Source of the DNA: Planctomycetaceae bacterium
GTDB taxonomy: Bacteria; Planctomycetota; Planctomycetia; Planctomycetales; Planctomycetaceae
Direction of reading: 5' to 3'
NCBI GenBank assembly: GCA_002724315.1
Contig: PBOJ01000064.1
Coordinates: forward strand, 35,749 to 99,748
Length of the DNA stretch: 64,000 nt
Shown piece by piece: positions 38,478-47,052 of the stretch. The notes beneath the pieces are model-generated. The model did no database searches and was not told where the DNA came from. It worked only from the letters and a program-made list of their open reading frames with translations. Made by a program: the position numbers and the translations under genes. The first letter of the stretch is position 1. Every line of letters begins with the position of its first letter.

Positions 38478-38549
38478 GTTGGCGATGGGTTCGACACGTT
38501 CAGGGGCGTCGCCAGGATGAGGCGACCGGCGCGATGGAGGGCAGACGTG

Positions 38550-39734
38550 ATGGCGATGGTGTGTGCAGCAGGACTGAGCACGCGTTCCGACTTGCGGGAT
38601 GCGGCGTCCGAGTGCCTCGAGGCGGTGGCGAAGGGCCTGGACGGCCGATCCCCTTCGCTGGTGTTTGTGTTTGCTAGCACCGCTTACGGGGACTCGCTTG
38701 ACGAGTTGCCCGGATCGCTCGAGGAGGGGACGGGTGGCGGTGTCTTGCTGGGCTGCACGGGCGAGATGATTGCCGGAGGGAATCGGGAAATCGAATCCGG
38801 GCCAGCCCTGAGCGTGTTGGCTGCTGCGATGCCGGAATCGGTGATCGAGTCATTTCGGGTCACATTTGAACGGACAGCAGATGGGTTGCTCACCAGTGGG
38901 ATCCCGGAGAATCTCGGTGAGCCCGGGGACGTGGAAACAGTGTTTCTGTTGGGTGACCCGTTCTCTTCGATTCCCCAGTCGATCTTTGACCGTGTCGCCG
39001 AACAGACCGCCGTCGGCGACGCACCGGGGGCAGGCGTGTTGGGTGGTATGGCCAGCGGCGGCCGGGCCCCTGGCGAAAACCGGTTGTTCCTGAACGATGA
39101 TGCTCATCGATTCGGAGCGGTGGGGGCAGTGGTCAGGGGGCCAAAGGTCGTCCACTCGGTTGTATCACAGGGCTGTCGGCCTGTTGGGGACACCCTTGTG
39201 GTGACGGAAGCTGAAGCCAATGTGGTGCGGGGACTGGGGGGTCGTCGGGCCTTGGAGGTGCTGCAGGAAACCGTCGGGCGGCTCGATGAGTCGGACCGGC
39301 AGTTGGTCAACCGTGGCCTGCATCTGGGTGTGGCGATGAGTGAGTACGGAGAGAGTTTCGAGCGTGGCGACTTTCTGATCGCCAACGTGATGCAGATCGA
39401 CCCCGAAGCGGGGGCGGTGGTCATCGGGAATGAGGTTCGGGTTGGTCAGACAGTTCGGTTCCAGGTTCGTGATGCGGCAACGGCCGATGAGGACTTGGTG
39501 AAACTGCTGGAGGCTCATCGCCAACATGCGCCGGCGACACAGGCTGCGTTGCTGTTCAGTTGCAACGGCCGCGGGACACGGTTGTTCGACCAGCCCGATC
39601 ACGATGCGTCGACGATTCGACGGGAACTGGGTGACATTCCGCTCGCGGGGTTCTTTGCCCAAGGAGAAATTGGTCCGGTTGGAGGGGTGAATTTCGTGCA
39701 CGGATTCACCGCCAGTGTGGCCTGCCTGGGCTGA
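38550..39734 (+). CDS. FIST domain protein
   Basis: From an ATG at 38550 with GGAGGG eight bases upstream it has 394 residues. The two-part FIST (N and C) architecture of bacterial sensory proteins is recognisable: SLVFVFASTAYGD and GVLLGCTGEMIAGG in the N-half; GNEVRVGQTVRFQVRDA and LLFSCNGRGTRLF in the C-half, the latter a strong family landmark. FIST domains are thought to sense small ligands such as amino acids, sometimes attached to kinases or cyclases; here it stands alone with no membrane anchor. The mandelate-racemase-type gene follows after about 45 bases. Confidence 0.85.
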   Translation: MAMVCAAGLSTRSDLRDAASECLEAVAKGLDGRSPSLVFVFASTAYGDSLDELPGSLEEGTGGGVLLGCTGEMIAGGNREIESGPALSVLAAAMPESVIESFRVTFERTADGLLTSGIPENLGEPGDVETVFLLGDPFSSIPQSIFDRVAEQTAVGDAPGAGVLGGMASGGRAPGENRLFLNDDAHRFGAVGAVVRGPKVVHSVVSQGCRPVGDTLVVTEAEANVVRGLGGRRALEVLQETVGRLDESDRQLVNRGLHLGVAMSEYGESFERGDFLIANVMQIDPEAGAVVIGNEVRVGQTVRFQVRDAATADEDLVKLLEAHRQHAPATQAALLFSCNGRGTRLFDQPDHDASTIRRELGDIPLAGFFAQGEIGPVGGVNFVHGFTASVACLG

Positions 39735-39778
39735 GGGGCGGACTTCCGTTTCCGGCGCGTCTGTCCTAGTCTGAGTCG

Positions 39779-40912
39779 ATGAGCATCGTCGAACTGGAAT
39801 TGACCGCGTTGACCGGGGCGACCGTGGATGGCGGTTGGCCGCAGGACCTGGAAGCCGAGGAAAATCTGCACACCCTCGTGCGGATCACGACCGAAGACGG
39901 ACTGGTCGGAATCGGCAGTTGCTTCACCTCCGGATCCCTCGTCGAAGGGGCTGTGGAACTCTTGTGGCCGTTACTGAAGGGGCAGTCGGCCGTTGAGCCT
40001 GAACGTGTCAGCGATTCGTTGCGGGAGATGACTTTCTGGCAGGGACGGGGTGGGGCCGTCGAACACGCGATCAGTGGAATCGACATCGCGTTGTGGGACC
40101 TGATGGGGCAGGCCTGTGGGCAGCCGGTTTCACGTTTGCTGGGTGGGATTTATCGCGACCGGATCCGGCCATACGGATCGATTCTCTTCGACGAGCCGGA
40201 ACCGCTGAAGGCGACGTTGGAATCGACCGTGGGGCGTGGATTCCGCGCGATCAAGTTGGGGTGGCGCCCCTTCGGTCGTCGCGATCGCCGGACGGACGAA
40301 CTGCTGGTGCGGACGGCTCGCGAGACGGTCGGAGACGACGTGGCGTTGATGGTCGATGCGGGAGGCAGCGAGCAATTCTGGCCCCACGGTGTCAACTGGG
40401 CTCGCGAAACGGCTCGCATGTTGGCGGATTACGGCATCGAGTGGTTCGAAGAGCCCCTGCCACCGGACGACATTGACGGGTACGCAGAATTGACCCGGAC
40501 CTCACCGGTGCCCATTGCCGGTGGAGAGGTGCTGACGCGTCGGCAGTCGTTTTTGCCGTGGATCACCCGGCGGGCCGTCGACATCATCCAGCCGGATACG
40601 ACCAAAAACGGTGGGTTGACCGAGTCGCGGCGGATAGCGATGTGGGCGTACGATCACAACGTGCAGATGGTTTCACACGGATGGAACACGGCGGTGGGCC
40701 TTGCTGCCGACCTGCAGTTGGCTGCGGCGATCCCGGTGGCACGGTACGTCGAATACCTGACCCCTTGTGCCTACATCGAGGATCTGCTGGACAAACCGTT
40801 CGAGCTCGATGCAGACGGGTTCCTGGAGATTCCGGCCGAACCAGGACTCGGACGGTCTCTTTGTCCAGAGCGGGTGGCTCGGTATACGGCTTCACAGCGG
40901 ATCTTCCGCTAG
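39779..40912 (+). CDS. Mandelate racemase/muconate-lactonizing-type enzyme
   Basis: Enolase-superfamily protein of 377 residues. The metal ligands D193 (VDAGG), E224 (WFEEP) and E250 (AGGEV) are intact, as is the D273-H300 dyad (QPDTTK, VSHGW) typical of the mandelate racemase subgroup. K159 begins what would be a KxK motif, but the third position is Gly (KLG), so the pair of lysines is incomplete. Such enzymes dehydrate or racemise sugar acids such as gluconate or galactonate. The substrate is unknown. Starts at ATG; ribF follows after about 55 bases. Confidence 0.85.
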   Translation: MSIVELELTALTGATVDGGWPQDLEAEENLHTLVRITTEDGLVGIGSCFTSGSLVEGAVELLWPLLKGQSAVEPERVSDSLREMTFWQGRGGAVEHAISGIDIALWDLMGQACGQPVSRLLGGIYRDRIRPYGSILFDEPEPLKATLESTVGRGFRAIKLGWRPFGRRDRRTDELLVRTARETVGDDVALMVDAGGSEQFWPHGVNWARETARMLADYGIEWFEEPLPPDDIDGYAELTRTSPVPIAGGEVLTRRQSFLPWITRRAVDIIQPDTTKNGGLTESRRIAMWAYDHNVQMVSHGWNTAVGLAADLQLAAAIPVARYVEYLTPCAYIEDLLDKPFELDADGFLEIPAEPGLGRSLCPERVARYTASQRIFR

Positions 40913-40969
40913 GCAATTCATGTCCTGGAGTGGCGATCGTCCGCCGTCCTCGTTCGGCAGTAGAACGTG

Positions 40970-41941
40970 ATGCAATTGGTTCGCCGAATCGCCGATGTGA
41001 CAGGTTGCCGTGGCGGAGTCGTTTCGATCGGCAACTTCGACGGTGTGCATCTGGGGCACGCGAGAATCGTCTCCAAGTTGGTGTCACGGGCTCGGTGTTC
41101 CGGCCAGCCAGCCGTGGTGGTGACGTTCGATCCCCATCCCGTCCAGTTGTTGCGGATCGGGGCGGCTCCACCACTGTTGAGCACAATTGAGGATCGGGCG
41201 CGTTGCCTGGGAGCAATGGGAGTCGATGTGGTGGTGGCATATCCCACGACGGTTGAGATGCTGAGATTGACTCCCGTCGAGTTCTTTCGGGAAGTCGTCA
41301 TGGGGCAACTGGGCGCAAGCGGAATGGTCGAGGGGCCCAATTTCTTTTTCGGACGGGATCGGCAAGGTGATGTTGGCGTCTTGTCCCAGTTTTGTGATGC
41401 CGACGGGATTGGGTTGGATGTGGTGGGGCCGGAGATGGTCGATGGCGAAATGGTTTCGTCGAGCCGGATAAGGAGCCTGTTGGCCGACGGTAATGTGGGG
41501 GCAGCGGCGGCATTGATCGGCCGTCCCTATGCGGTCAGTGGAGTTGTTGTCTCCGGGGAAGGGCGTGGACGGAAGTTGGGGGTGCCGACCGCCAATCTCT
41601 CGGAAATTCTCACTTTGGTGCCGGGCGATGGTGTCTACGTGGGGGCAACCGAGGTGGAGGGGATGCGGCAACCAGCTGCGATTCACGTGGGGAGCAACCC
41701 GACGTTCGGGGAATCGGCCAACAAGATCGAGGTGCACCTGCTGGCGTTCGATGGCGATTTGTATGGGCGGGATCTGACGGTGCAGTTTCTGGAACGAGTG
41801 CGAGGAACTGTCGAGTTCGAGACGGTCGATGCCTTGCGGGAACAGTTGGCCGACGATATCGAGGCGGTGTGGCAATATGTTGAGGCTCACCCGGCGGCCA
41901 ACATCGAAACTGGCGGGGTGGACAATTCCGGGTTATCCTGA
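40970..41941 (+). CDS. ribF: Bifunctional riboflavin kinase/FAD synthetase
   Basis: Converts riboflavin to FMN and FAD. About 323 residues from the ATG (a GTG one codon upstream is possible). The N-terminal adenylyltransferase has SIGNFDGVHLGH and FDPHPVQLL, and the C-terminal kinase has GRPYAVSGVVVSGEGRGRKLG-type FMN/ATP binding followed by VPTANL. The gene is next to the nrnA-type gene 33 bases downstream, recalling the common nrnA-truB-ribF neighbourhood of bacteria, although truB and rbfA are absent here. Confidence 0.96.
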   Translation: MQLVRRIADVTGCRGGVVSIGNFDGVHLGHARIVSKLVSRARCSGQPAVVVTFDPHPVQLLRIGAAPPLLSTIEDRARCLGAMGVDVVVAYPTTVEMLRLTPVEFFREVVMGQLGASGMVEGPNFFFGRDRQGDVGVLSQFCDADGIGLDVVGPEMVDGEMVSSSRIRSLLADGNVGAAAALIGRPYAVSGVVVSGEGRGRKLGVPTANLSEILTLVPGDGVYVGATEVEGMRQPAAIHVGSNPTFGESANKIEVHLLAFDGDLYGRDLTVQFLERVRGTVEFETVDALREQLADDIEAVWQYVEAHPAANIETGGVDNSGLS

Positions 41942-41974
41942 CCACTTGGGTCGGGTCGACGGCGAGAGGGAACG

Positions 41975-42967
41975 ATGGCGATCGACTGGCAGGCGTTCTG
42001 CGACTTGGTGGCTGGGCATGACCGCTTTGTGCTCACCAGCCACGTGAGACCTGATGCCGACGCAATCGGCTCCGAGATCGGTTTGGCGGAACTTCTCGAG
42101 GCCCAAGGCAAGACGGTTCGGATCATCAACCCATCGCCGATAACCGAGAGCCTGAGGTTCCTGGATCCCGGTGATCGTGTGAAGTCAATCGGGATCGACG
42201 TGGGCGTGGCAGCGGCCTGCGATACCGATGTCCATGTCGTGCTGGATACCAGCGCGTGGGCACAGGTCGAGGGAGTGGGGGAAGTGCTGCGATCCACCGA
42301 TGCGGTGAAAGTTGTGATCGATCATCACCAGAGCAGTGATCACCTTGCGGACCACGAGTTCAAGGACACGTCGGCCGAGGCGACAGGACGGCTGATTGTC
42401 GATCTGGCCGAGTCGGCCGGCTGGGAAATTTCTCCGGTTGCCGCGACCGCATTGTTCTGTGCGATTGCCACCGACACAGGGTGGTTCCGGTTTTCGTCAA
42501 CCAACGGAGGCACGCTCCGGGCCGTCGGCCAGTTGATTGACCTTGGTGCCCAGCCGGATCTATCATACCGGCGGTTGTACGAGCGATATTCGCTGGCTCG
42601 AGTCCGGCTGACCGGACGGTTGCTGGAACGGATCGAGTTGGCCTGCGATGGTCGCTTGGCCTGGCTGGCGGCGCGACGGGAAGATTTCGCCCAGACCGGC
42701 GCCGTGCCAGCCGATACCGAGGACGTGGTCAACGAGTGTTTTCGGATTGTCGGGGTCGATTGTGCCTTTATTGCTCATGAACAACGAGACGGACGCGTGA
42801 AAGTGAGTTTCCGGAGTCGAGGCGACGTGGATGTTGCAGTGGTGGCCGAAGGATTCGGCGGCGGTGGACATCGCCAGGCCTCGGGAGCCCTGTTTGATGG
42901 GCCATTTGACCAAGGGCTGGATCGGTTGATCGACGCGATGTCGAAGGCCCTTCCGGCCAAGAACTGA
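41975..42967 (+). CDS. nrnA: DHH/DHHA1 phosphoesterase, NrnA-like
   Basis: Mn-dependent phosphoesterase of 330 residues that in relatives degrades nanoRNAs or pAp. DHH motifs are complete: HVRPDADAIGS with D27 and D29, VVLDTSAW, VIDHHQS, and GTDTGWFRF-like ATDTGWFRF. The DHHA1 substrate motif GGGGHRQASG is near the C-terminus. ATG start with GAGAGGG upstream. The gene shares orientation with ribF. Whether it prefers oligoribonucleotides, pAp or a cyclic dinucleotide cannot be read from sequence. Confidence 0.9.
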   Translation: MAIDWQAFCDLVAGHDRFVLTSHVRPDADAIGSEIGLAELLEAQGKTVRIINPSPITESLRFLDPGDRVKSIGIDVGVAAACDTDVHVVLDTSAWAQVEGVGEVLRSTDAVKVVIDHHQSSDHLADHEFKDTSAEATGRLIVDLAESAGWEISPVAATALFCAIATDTGWFRFSSTNGGTLRAVGQLIDLGAQPDLSYRRLYERYSLARVRLTGRLLERIELACDGRLAWLAARREDFAQTGAVPADTEDVVNECFRIVGVDCAFIAHEQRDGRVKVSFRSRGDVDVAVVAEGFGGGGHRQASGALFDGPFDQGLDRLIDAMSKALPAKN

Positions 42968-43250
42968 ATCACGATGCACGAAGACCGTCTCGCCAACTGA
43001 ATGTTTGTCCTGCCCCCACTCACCTCGCGTTTCACCCCTTTTTGCACCGCAATCAGCGACCGTACGGTTACCGTGTTGCGGACCTCACCAATAGAGTCCT
43101 CCTACTGCACGTTTTGACAACCAACCCCCAACACCCAACGTTCCCAATTCGGCCTTGGACGGACACTTGTTCCCTGTCGTGTCCGGCTGGATTCGGCGAA
43201 CCCCGACTTGTACGGATTGCCATGACGGCAACTCTGCCAGGAGACGATCA

Positions 43251-44039
43251 ATGATCGAAGACATTCCTCAATCCGACGAAACCTCCGAGGACATTCCCGA
43301 CGGCGATGCGAGCGGTGAGACTGGTGATGTTCAGGAACCAGCGAAATCGTTGACGGATCCTGCTGGGGAGGAAATGCCCGGAATTGCCGAGGCCGAGGAG
43401 GAGGCCGGCGGTGACGAGGGGGCGGGGAGTGGCGGGGATGATCCACTCGCGGAAGTCGCTGAAGGGGCCGAAGCGAGTGGTCCCGGCAGGCGTTCGTTTT
43501 TGTCCCAACTGCTGGCCGGCACCATCGGGGCGGTCGTGGGACTGGTTCCGGTGCTTTCGGGCTTGGTCTTTTTCCTCGACCCGCTGTTTCGGCGCGGGCA
43601 ATCAAGTCGGTCGGATGGTTCGGGTGCGGCTTCCAAGAAAGATGCGGAGGGTTTCATCAAGCTGCCGGTGACACGCGCCCTGTTGCCGAAAGACGGGACT
43701 CCTCAGCAGGTCACGGTAGAAGACGACCTTGTGGATGCCTGGAACAAGTTCCCAAACGTGCCCATCGGGAGCGTTTGGGTGCGGGTCGACGAATCGGGAG
43801 ACGTGATCGTGTTCAACACGATCTGTCCACACCTGGGCTGCTCGGTCGAATACCGGAATGTGGAGACCGATTTCTACTGTCCGTGTCATCTCAGCGCCTT
43901 CAAGCTCGATGGCACCAAGGACAACCCGATTCCGCCGCGAGACATGGATAGCCTGGCCGTGAAACCTGACACCGGTGACGAGATCTGGGTTCAGTTCAAG
44001 AACTTCCGCGGAGGAATCTCCGAGAAGGTGGAAATATGA
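43251..44039 (+). CDS. Rieske iron-sulfur protein of a cytochrome bc complex
   Basis: 262 residues: an acidic, disordered N-terminus (1-78), a twin-arginine start GRRSFLSQLLAG (79-90) leading into one membrane helix, and a Rieske domain. The cluster ligands C192 and H194 (CPHLGC) and C210 and H213 (CPCH), with the disulfide pair C197-C212, are all present. It passes electrons from quinol to the c-type haems. The AGGAG site lies seven bases before the ATG. Its stop overlaps the cytochrome b start by ATGA. The 78-residue stretch ahead of the twin arginines is unusually long for a Tat substrate. Confidence 0.94.
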   Translation: MIEDIPQSDETSEDIPDGDASGETGDVQEPAKSLTDPAGEEMPGIAEAEEEAGGDEGAGSGGDDPLAEVAEGAEASGPGRRSFLSQLLAGTIGAVVGLVPVLSGLVFFLDPLFRRGQSSRSDGSGAASKKDAEGFIKLPVTRALLPKDGTPQQVTVEDDLVDAWNKFPNVPIGSVWVRVDESGDVIVFNTICPHLGCSVEYRNVETDFYCPCHLSAFKLDGTKDNPIPPRDMDSLAVKPDTGDEIWVQFKNFRGGISEKVEI

Positions 44040-45994
44040 TCCGCAGTTTGTTGGCTTGGCTCGACGATCGCACCGGATACGCCGGTGTTCTGCACGAGGC
44101 ACTCTACGAAAGGGTCCCCGGCGGAGCCCGTTGGCGTTACGTCTGGGGCAGCACGCTGGTCTTCACCTTCAGCGTACAGATGATCACCGGTTTCTTCCTG
44201 TGGACCGCTTACAGTCCCAGTGCCAATACGGCCTGGGAGAGCGTGTATTACATTCAGAACGAGATGACGTTTGGGTCGATCGTCCGGGGGCTGCACCATT
44301 TCACGGCACAGCTGATGATCGTTTTGATGGCGGTACACCTGGTGCAGGTGATCATTGACGGGGCGTACAAGGCGCCACGTGAGATGAATTTTTGGTTGGG
44401 CCTGGTGCTGATGCAGATCGTGCTCGGATTGTCCTTGACCGGGTACCTGTTGCCATGGGACCAGAAGGGATATTACGCAACACAGGTGGCGACCAAGATC
44501 ATGGGCAACGCACCTGTCATCGGTGTGGAAGCTCAGGAACTGATCCAGGGCGGGCCGAAATATGGCCATCATACTCTGACGCGATTCTTCGCGTTGCATG
44601 CCGGGCTGCTTCCGGCCTCGCTTGTTGCCTTCCTGGGCCTGCACCTGTACGTCTTTCGGCGGCATGGTCTGACGGTCAAGGACGAAAATCATGCGCCCGA
44701 AACCACGTTTTGGCCGGACCAGGTGCTCAAGGACGGCGTTGCTTGCCTGGCCGTATTGTTGCTGGTGCTCGGATTGTCGATCTGGAAGGGAGCCGAATTG
44801 AGTGCGCCGGCGAATCCGGCAGAGAATTATGCGGCGGCACGACCGGAGTGGTACTTCCTGTTTCTGTTCCGGTTCCTGAAGTTTGAGTTCATCGAGCATT
44901 TTGGTTTGGCGTTCGGGTCGATTTATGTGCCCGGAGCGTTGATGGCCGTGGTCGCGGCCATGCCGCTGCTCGGTCGCTGGGCTGGCGGACACAAGTTCAA
45001 CGTGGCCTTCACGTGGGTGTTGACGATCGGGATTGGGGCACTGACGCTGTTGGCTTTCTACGAGGACGGAAACAGCGAATCTCACCAGGCCGCGATTCTC
45101 GAGGCACACCGCGATTCCGAGAGGATCAAGGAACTGGCCGGCGGTCCCAACAAGATTCCTGTCTCTGGGGCAGTGACACTGCTCCGCGAGGATCCCTTCA
45201 CCCAGGGGCCTCGTCTGTTCGCAAAACACTGTTTCGGTTGCCATCGGTATGACGGCCATGACGGTCGCGGCAGGCTGGTCTACGAGAATGGGGCGGACGG
45301 TAAACAGGTGCGAGGAATGCCGACGGCTGTGGACTTGGGCGATTTTGGGTCGCCGTCCTGGATGCGGGCCGTAGTGATGGACTACTCCAATCACTTTGCC
45401 GACCTGAAGAACGCTGCCTGGTTCAAGAATCCTGGAGATGCTGAGGTCCTGAACCCGGACGAGTCGGAAATGGCTGACTGGTCAGGGGATGCGGAAGCCC
45501 TCAACAGTCCCGAGAACGCTGACAACGTCAAGGCGCTTGTGGCGTTCCTGGTTGCCCAGGCGGCTCACAAGGACAATGGACAGGAAGTCGTCGCTGACCA
45601 GAACCAGGTGGAAAGGGGCCGCGTGTTGGCTGTAGAGGGTGACTGGGCCGGAGCGATCAACGGCACATCGTGTGCCGATTGTCATTCGTCTATCGGAAGT
45701 TCATTCAAGGCGGTTGGCGATGATGACGCGGATGGTTATCCGAACCTTTCGGGTTACGGTTCGGCGGCATGGTTGAAGAGTTTCCTGGCAAATCCGGGAG
45801 CGGCTCAGCACTACGGAGAGAAGAACCAAATGCCCTCCTACGCTGATCGGATGACGGCCGAAGAGCTTGAGTTGCTGGTTCGGTGGCTGACCGGTGATTA
45901 TGCCCCGACGGCAGTTGAACGGTACGACAATCGGCTGGAAGCGGCCTCAGTGGAATCTGGAGAACCAGCAGCAGAAGCAGCCGAGAAGGAGTAG
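44036..45994 (+). CDS. Cytochrome b fused to a diheme cytochrome c
   Basis: Single 652-residue polypeptide. Residues 1-345 are a cytochrome b with about eight helices: haem ligands H87/H101 and H188/H203, and PEWYFL at 270-275. The second pair is 15 residues apart, the spacing of cytochrome b6/Bacillus-type rather than mitochondrial b. From about residue 385 follow two c-type haem-binding sites, CFGCH (399-403) and CADCH (546-550). The two-gene operon with the Rieske protein would form a complete quinol:cytochrome c oxidoreductase without a separate cytochrome c1. The second haem could relay electrons to a terminal oxidase. Confidence 0.94.
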   Translation: MIRSLLAWLDDRTGYAGVLHEALYERVPGGARWRYVWGSTLVFTFSVQMITGFFLWTAYSPSANTAWESVYYIQNEMTFGSIVRGLHHFTAQLMIVLMAVHLVQVIIDGAYKAPREMNFWLGLVLMQIVLGLSLTGYLLPWDQKGYYATQVATKIMGNAPVIGVEAQELIQGGPKYGHHTLTRFFALHAGLLPASLVAFLGLHLYVFRRHGLTVKDENHAPETTFWPDQVLKDGVACLAVLLLVLGLSIWKGAELSAPANPAENYAAARPEWYFLFLFRFLKFEFIEHFGLAFGSIYVPGALMAVVAAMPLLGRWAGGHKFNVAFTWVLTIGIGALTLLAFYEDGNSESHQAAILEAHRDSERIKELAGGPNKIPVSGAVTLLREDPFTQGPRLFAKHCFGCHRYDGHDGRGRLVYENGADGKQVRGMPTAVDLGDFGSPSWMRAVVMDYSNHFADLKNAAWFKNPGDAEVLNPDESEMADWSGDAEALNSPENADNVKALVAFLVAQAAHKDNGQEVVADQNQVERGRVLAVEGDWAGAINGTSCADCHSSIGSSFKAVGDDDADGYPNLSGYGSAAWLKSFLANPGAAQHYGEKNQMPSYADRMTAEELELLVRWLTGDYAPTAVERYDNRLEAASVESGEPAAEAAEKE

Positions 45995-46008
45995 GGGAGG
46001 GTTGCCGA

Positions 46009-47025
46009 TCAGGTGTCGCTGCTTGGGCCCTGGCCCAGTTCTTGGAGGTACGGTGTCACCCGCCGAAGGCCCTCCTCGGCCGTGACGATTCTGCGGTAAC
46101 CGAAGTCACGGACGGCTGCCTCGATCGAAAAGCTATGTGATCGGGCAAGTTGTTCGGCCAGGAAGCGAGTCATGGGCGGGTCTCCGTTCAGCGGCAATAT
46201 CCGCCAAATCCATTCCAGTGCCCCGCCCAGTCGACGTGCTGCGGGGGCTGAAATGGAACGGCTGACCGTTGGCAGTTCGGCCAACTCCAGGAGTTGGTTG
46301 ATCCACTCCCATAAGTTGACGGTTTCTGGCTCGTTGATGAAATAAGCGTTTCCAGCGTGCGGAGCGTCGGGGTTGAGCAGGTCAGCGGCCTGCAGGTGGG
46401 CTGCTGCTGCGTTTTCGACGTAGGCGGTCGAAATGACATTGTGGCCGTCGCCGACTCGTCTCAGGCGTCCATGGCGAGCTTTTTGGACCAGCGTGGGAAG
46501 AAGGTGGTTGTCGCGGGGGCCCCAGATCAGGTGGGGCCGCAGGGCGACGGTGGCCAGGTTCTGCTTTCCATTGGCGGCCAACACCGCTGCCTCGGCCAAC
46601 GCCTTGGAACGGGGGTATCCGCAGAGGAAACGGTCGGGATAGGGGCGTGATTCATCCGCGTCGACCATGTCACTTCCGTCGAAAATCACGCTGGGGCTGC
46701 TGGTATAGACGAACCTTGCGGCACCGGCGTCGGCTGCTGCGGATAGCAGGGTAAGTGTGCCATGCGTGTTGATGTTTTCGTAGAGCGACCAGGGCCCCCA
46801 GATGCCAGGCAAAGCGGCGCAGTGAAAAATCGTCGACATGTCGCGACACGCACGTGTGACCGATTCGGAATCTCGAACATCACCCTGGAGCCAGGTGACG
46901 CCAGGCAACGAGAGACATTCGGGTTCGCTGCGGCAAAACACACGGATGGTTTCACCGCGAGCCACGAGTTGTTCGACCAGGTAGCGACCCAGAAAGCCGC
47001 TTCCGCCTGTGACCAGGTTGCTCAA
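46009..47025 (-). CDS. oleD: OleD-like NAD(P)-dependent oxidoreductase
   Basis: Extended short-chain dehydrogenase of 338 residues with TGGSGFLGRYL at the N-terminus and the catalytic YPRSK. Placed directly downstream of an OleC-type gene, it fits OleD, which reduces the 2-alkyl-3-ketoacyl product of OleA to a beta-hydroxy acid in long-chain olefin synthesis. It also resembles 3-beta-HSD-like enzymes, so the call leans on context. It starts at TTG; no ATG or GTG is in frame upstream before a stop. It converges with the cytochrome b gene. Confidence 0.75.
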   Translation of the reverse strand: MSNLVTGGSGFLGRYLVEQLVARGETIRVFCRSEPECLSLPGVTWLQGDVRDSESVTRACRDMSTIFHCAALPGIWGPWSLYENINTHGTLTLLSAAADAGAARFVYTSSPSVIFDGSDMVDADESRPYPDRFLCGYPRSKALAEAAVLAANGKQNLATVALRPHLIWGPRDNHLLPTLVQKARHGRLRRVGDGHNVISTAYVENAAAAHLQAADLLNPDAPHAGNAYFINEPETVNLWEWINQLLELAELPTVSRSISAPAARRLGGALEWIWRILPLNGDPPMTRFLAEQLARSHSFSIEAAVRDFGYRRIVTAEEGLRRVTPYLQELGQGPSSDT

Positions 47026-47052
47026 ACCAGTCTGCCCACACTCATTGGTTGA

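Noticed and set aside
43991..45394. Long reverse frame (467 codons) opposite cytochrome b
   Set aside because: It is the complement of a strongly conserved gene with intact haem motifs; its product is rich in Gln, His and Arg with no fold signature, as expected from GC-rich antisense.
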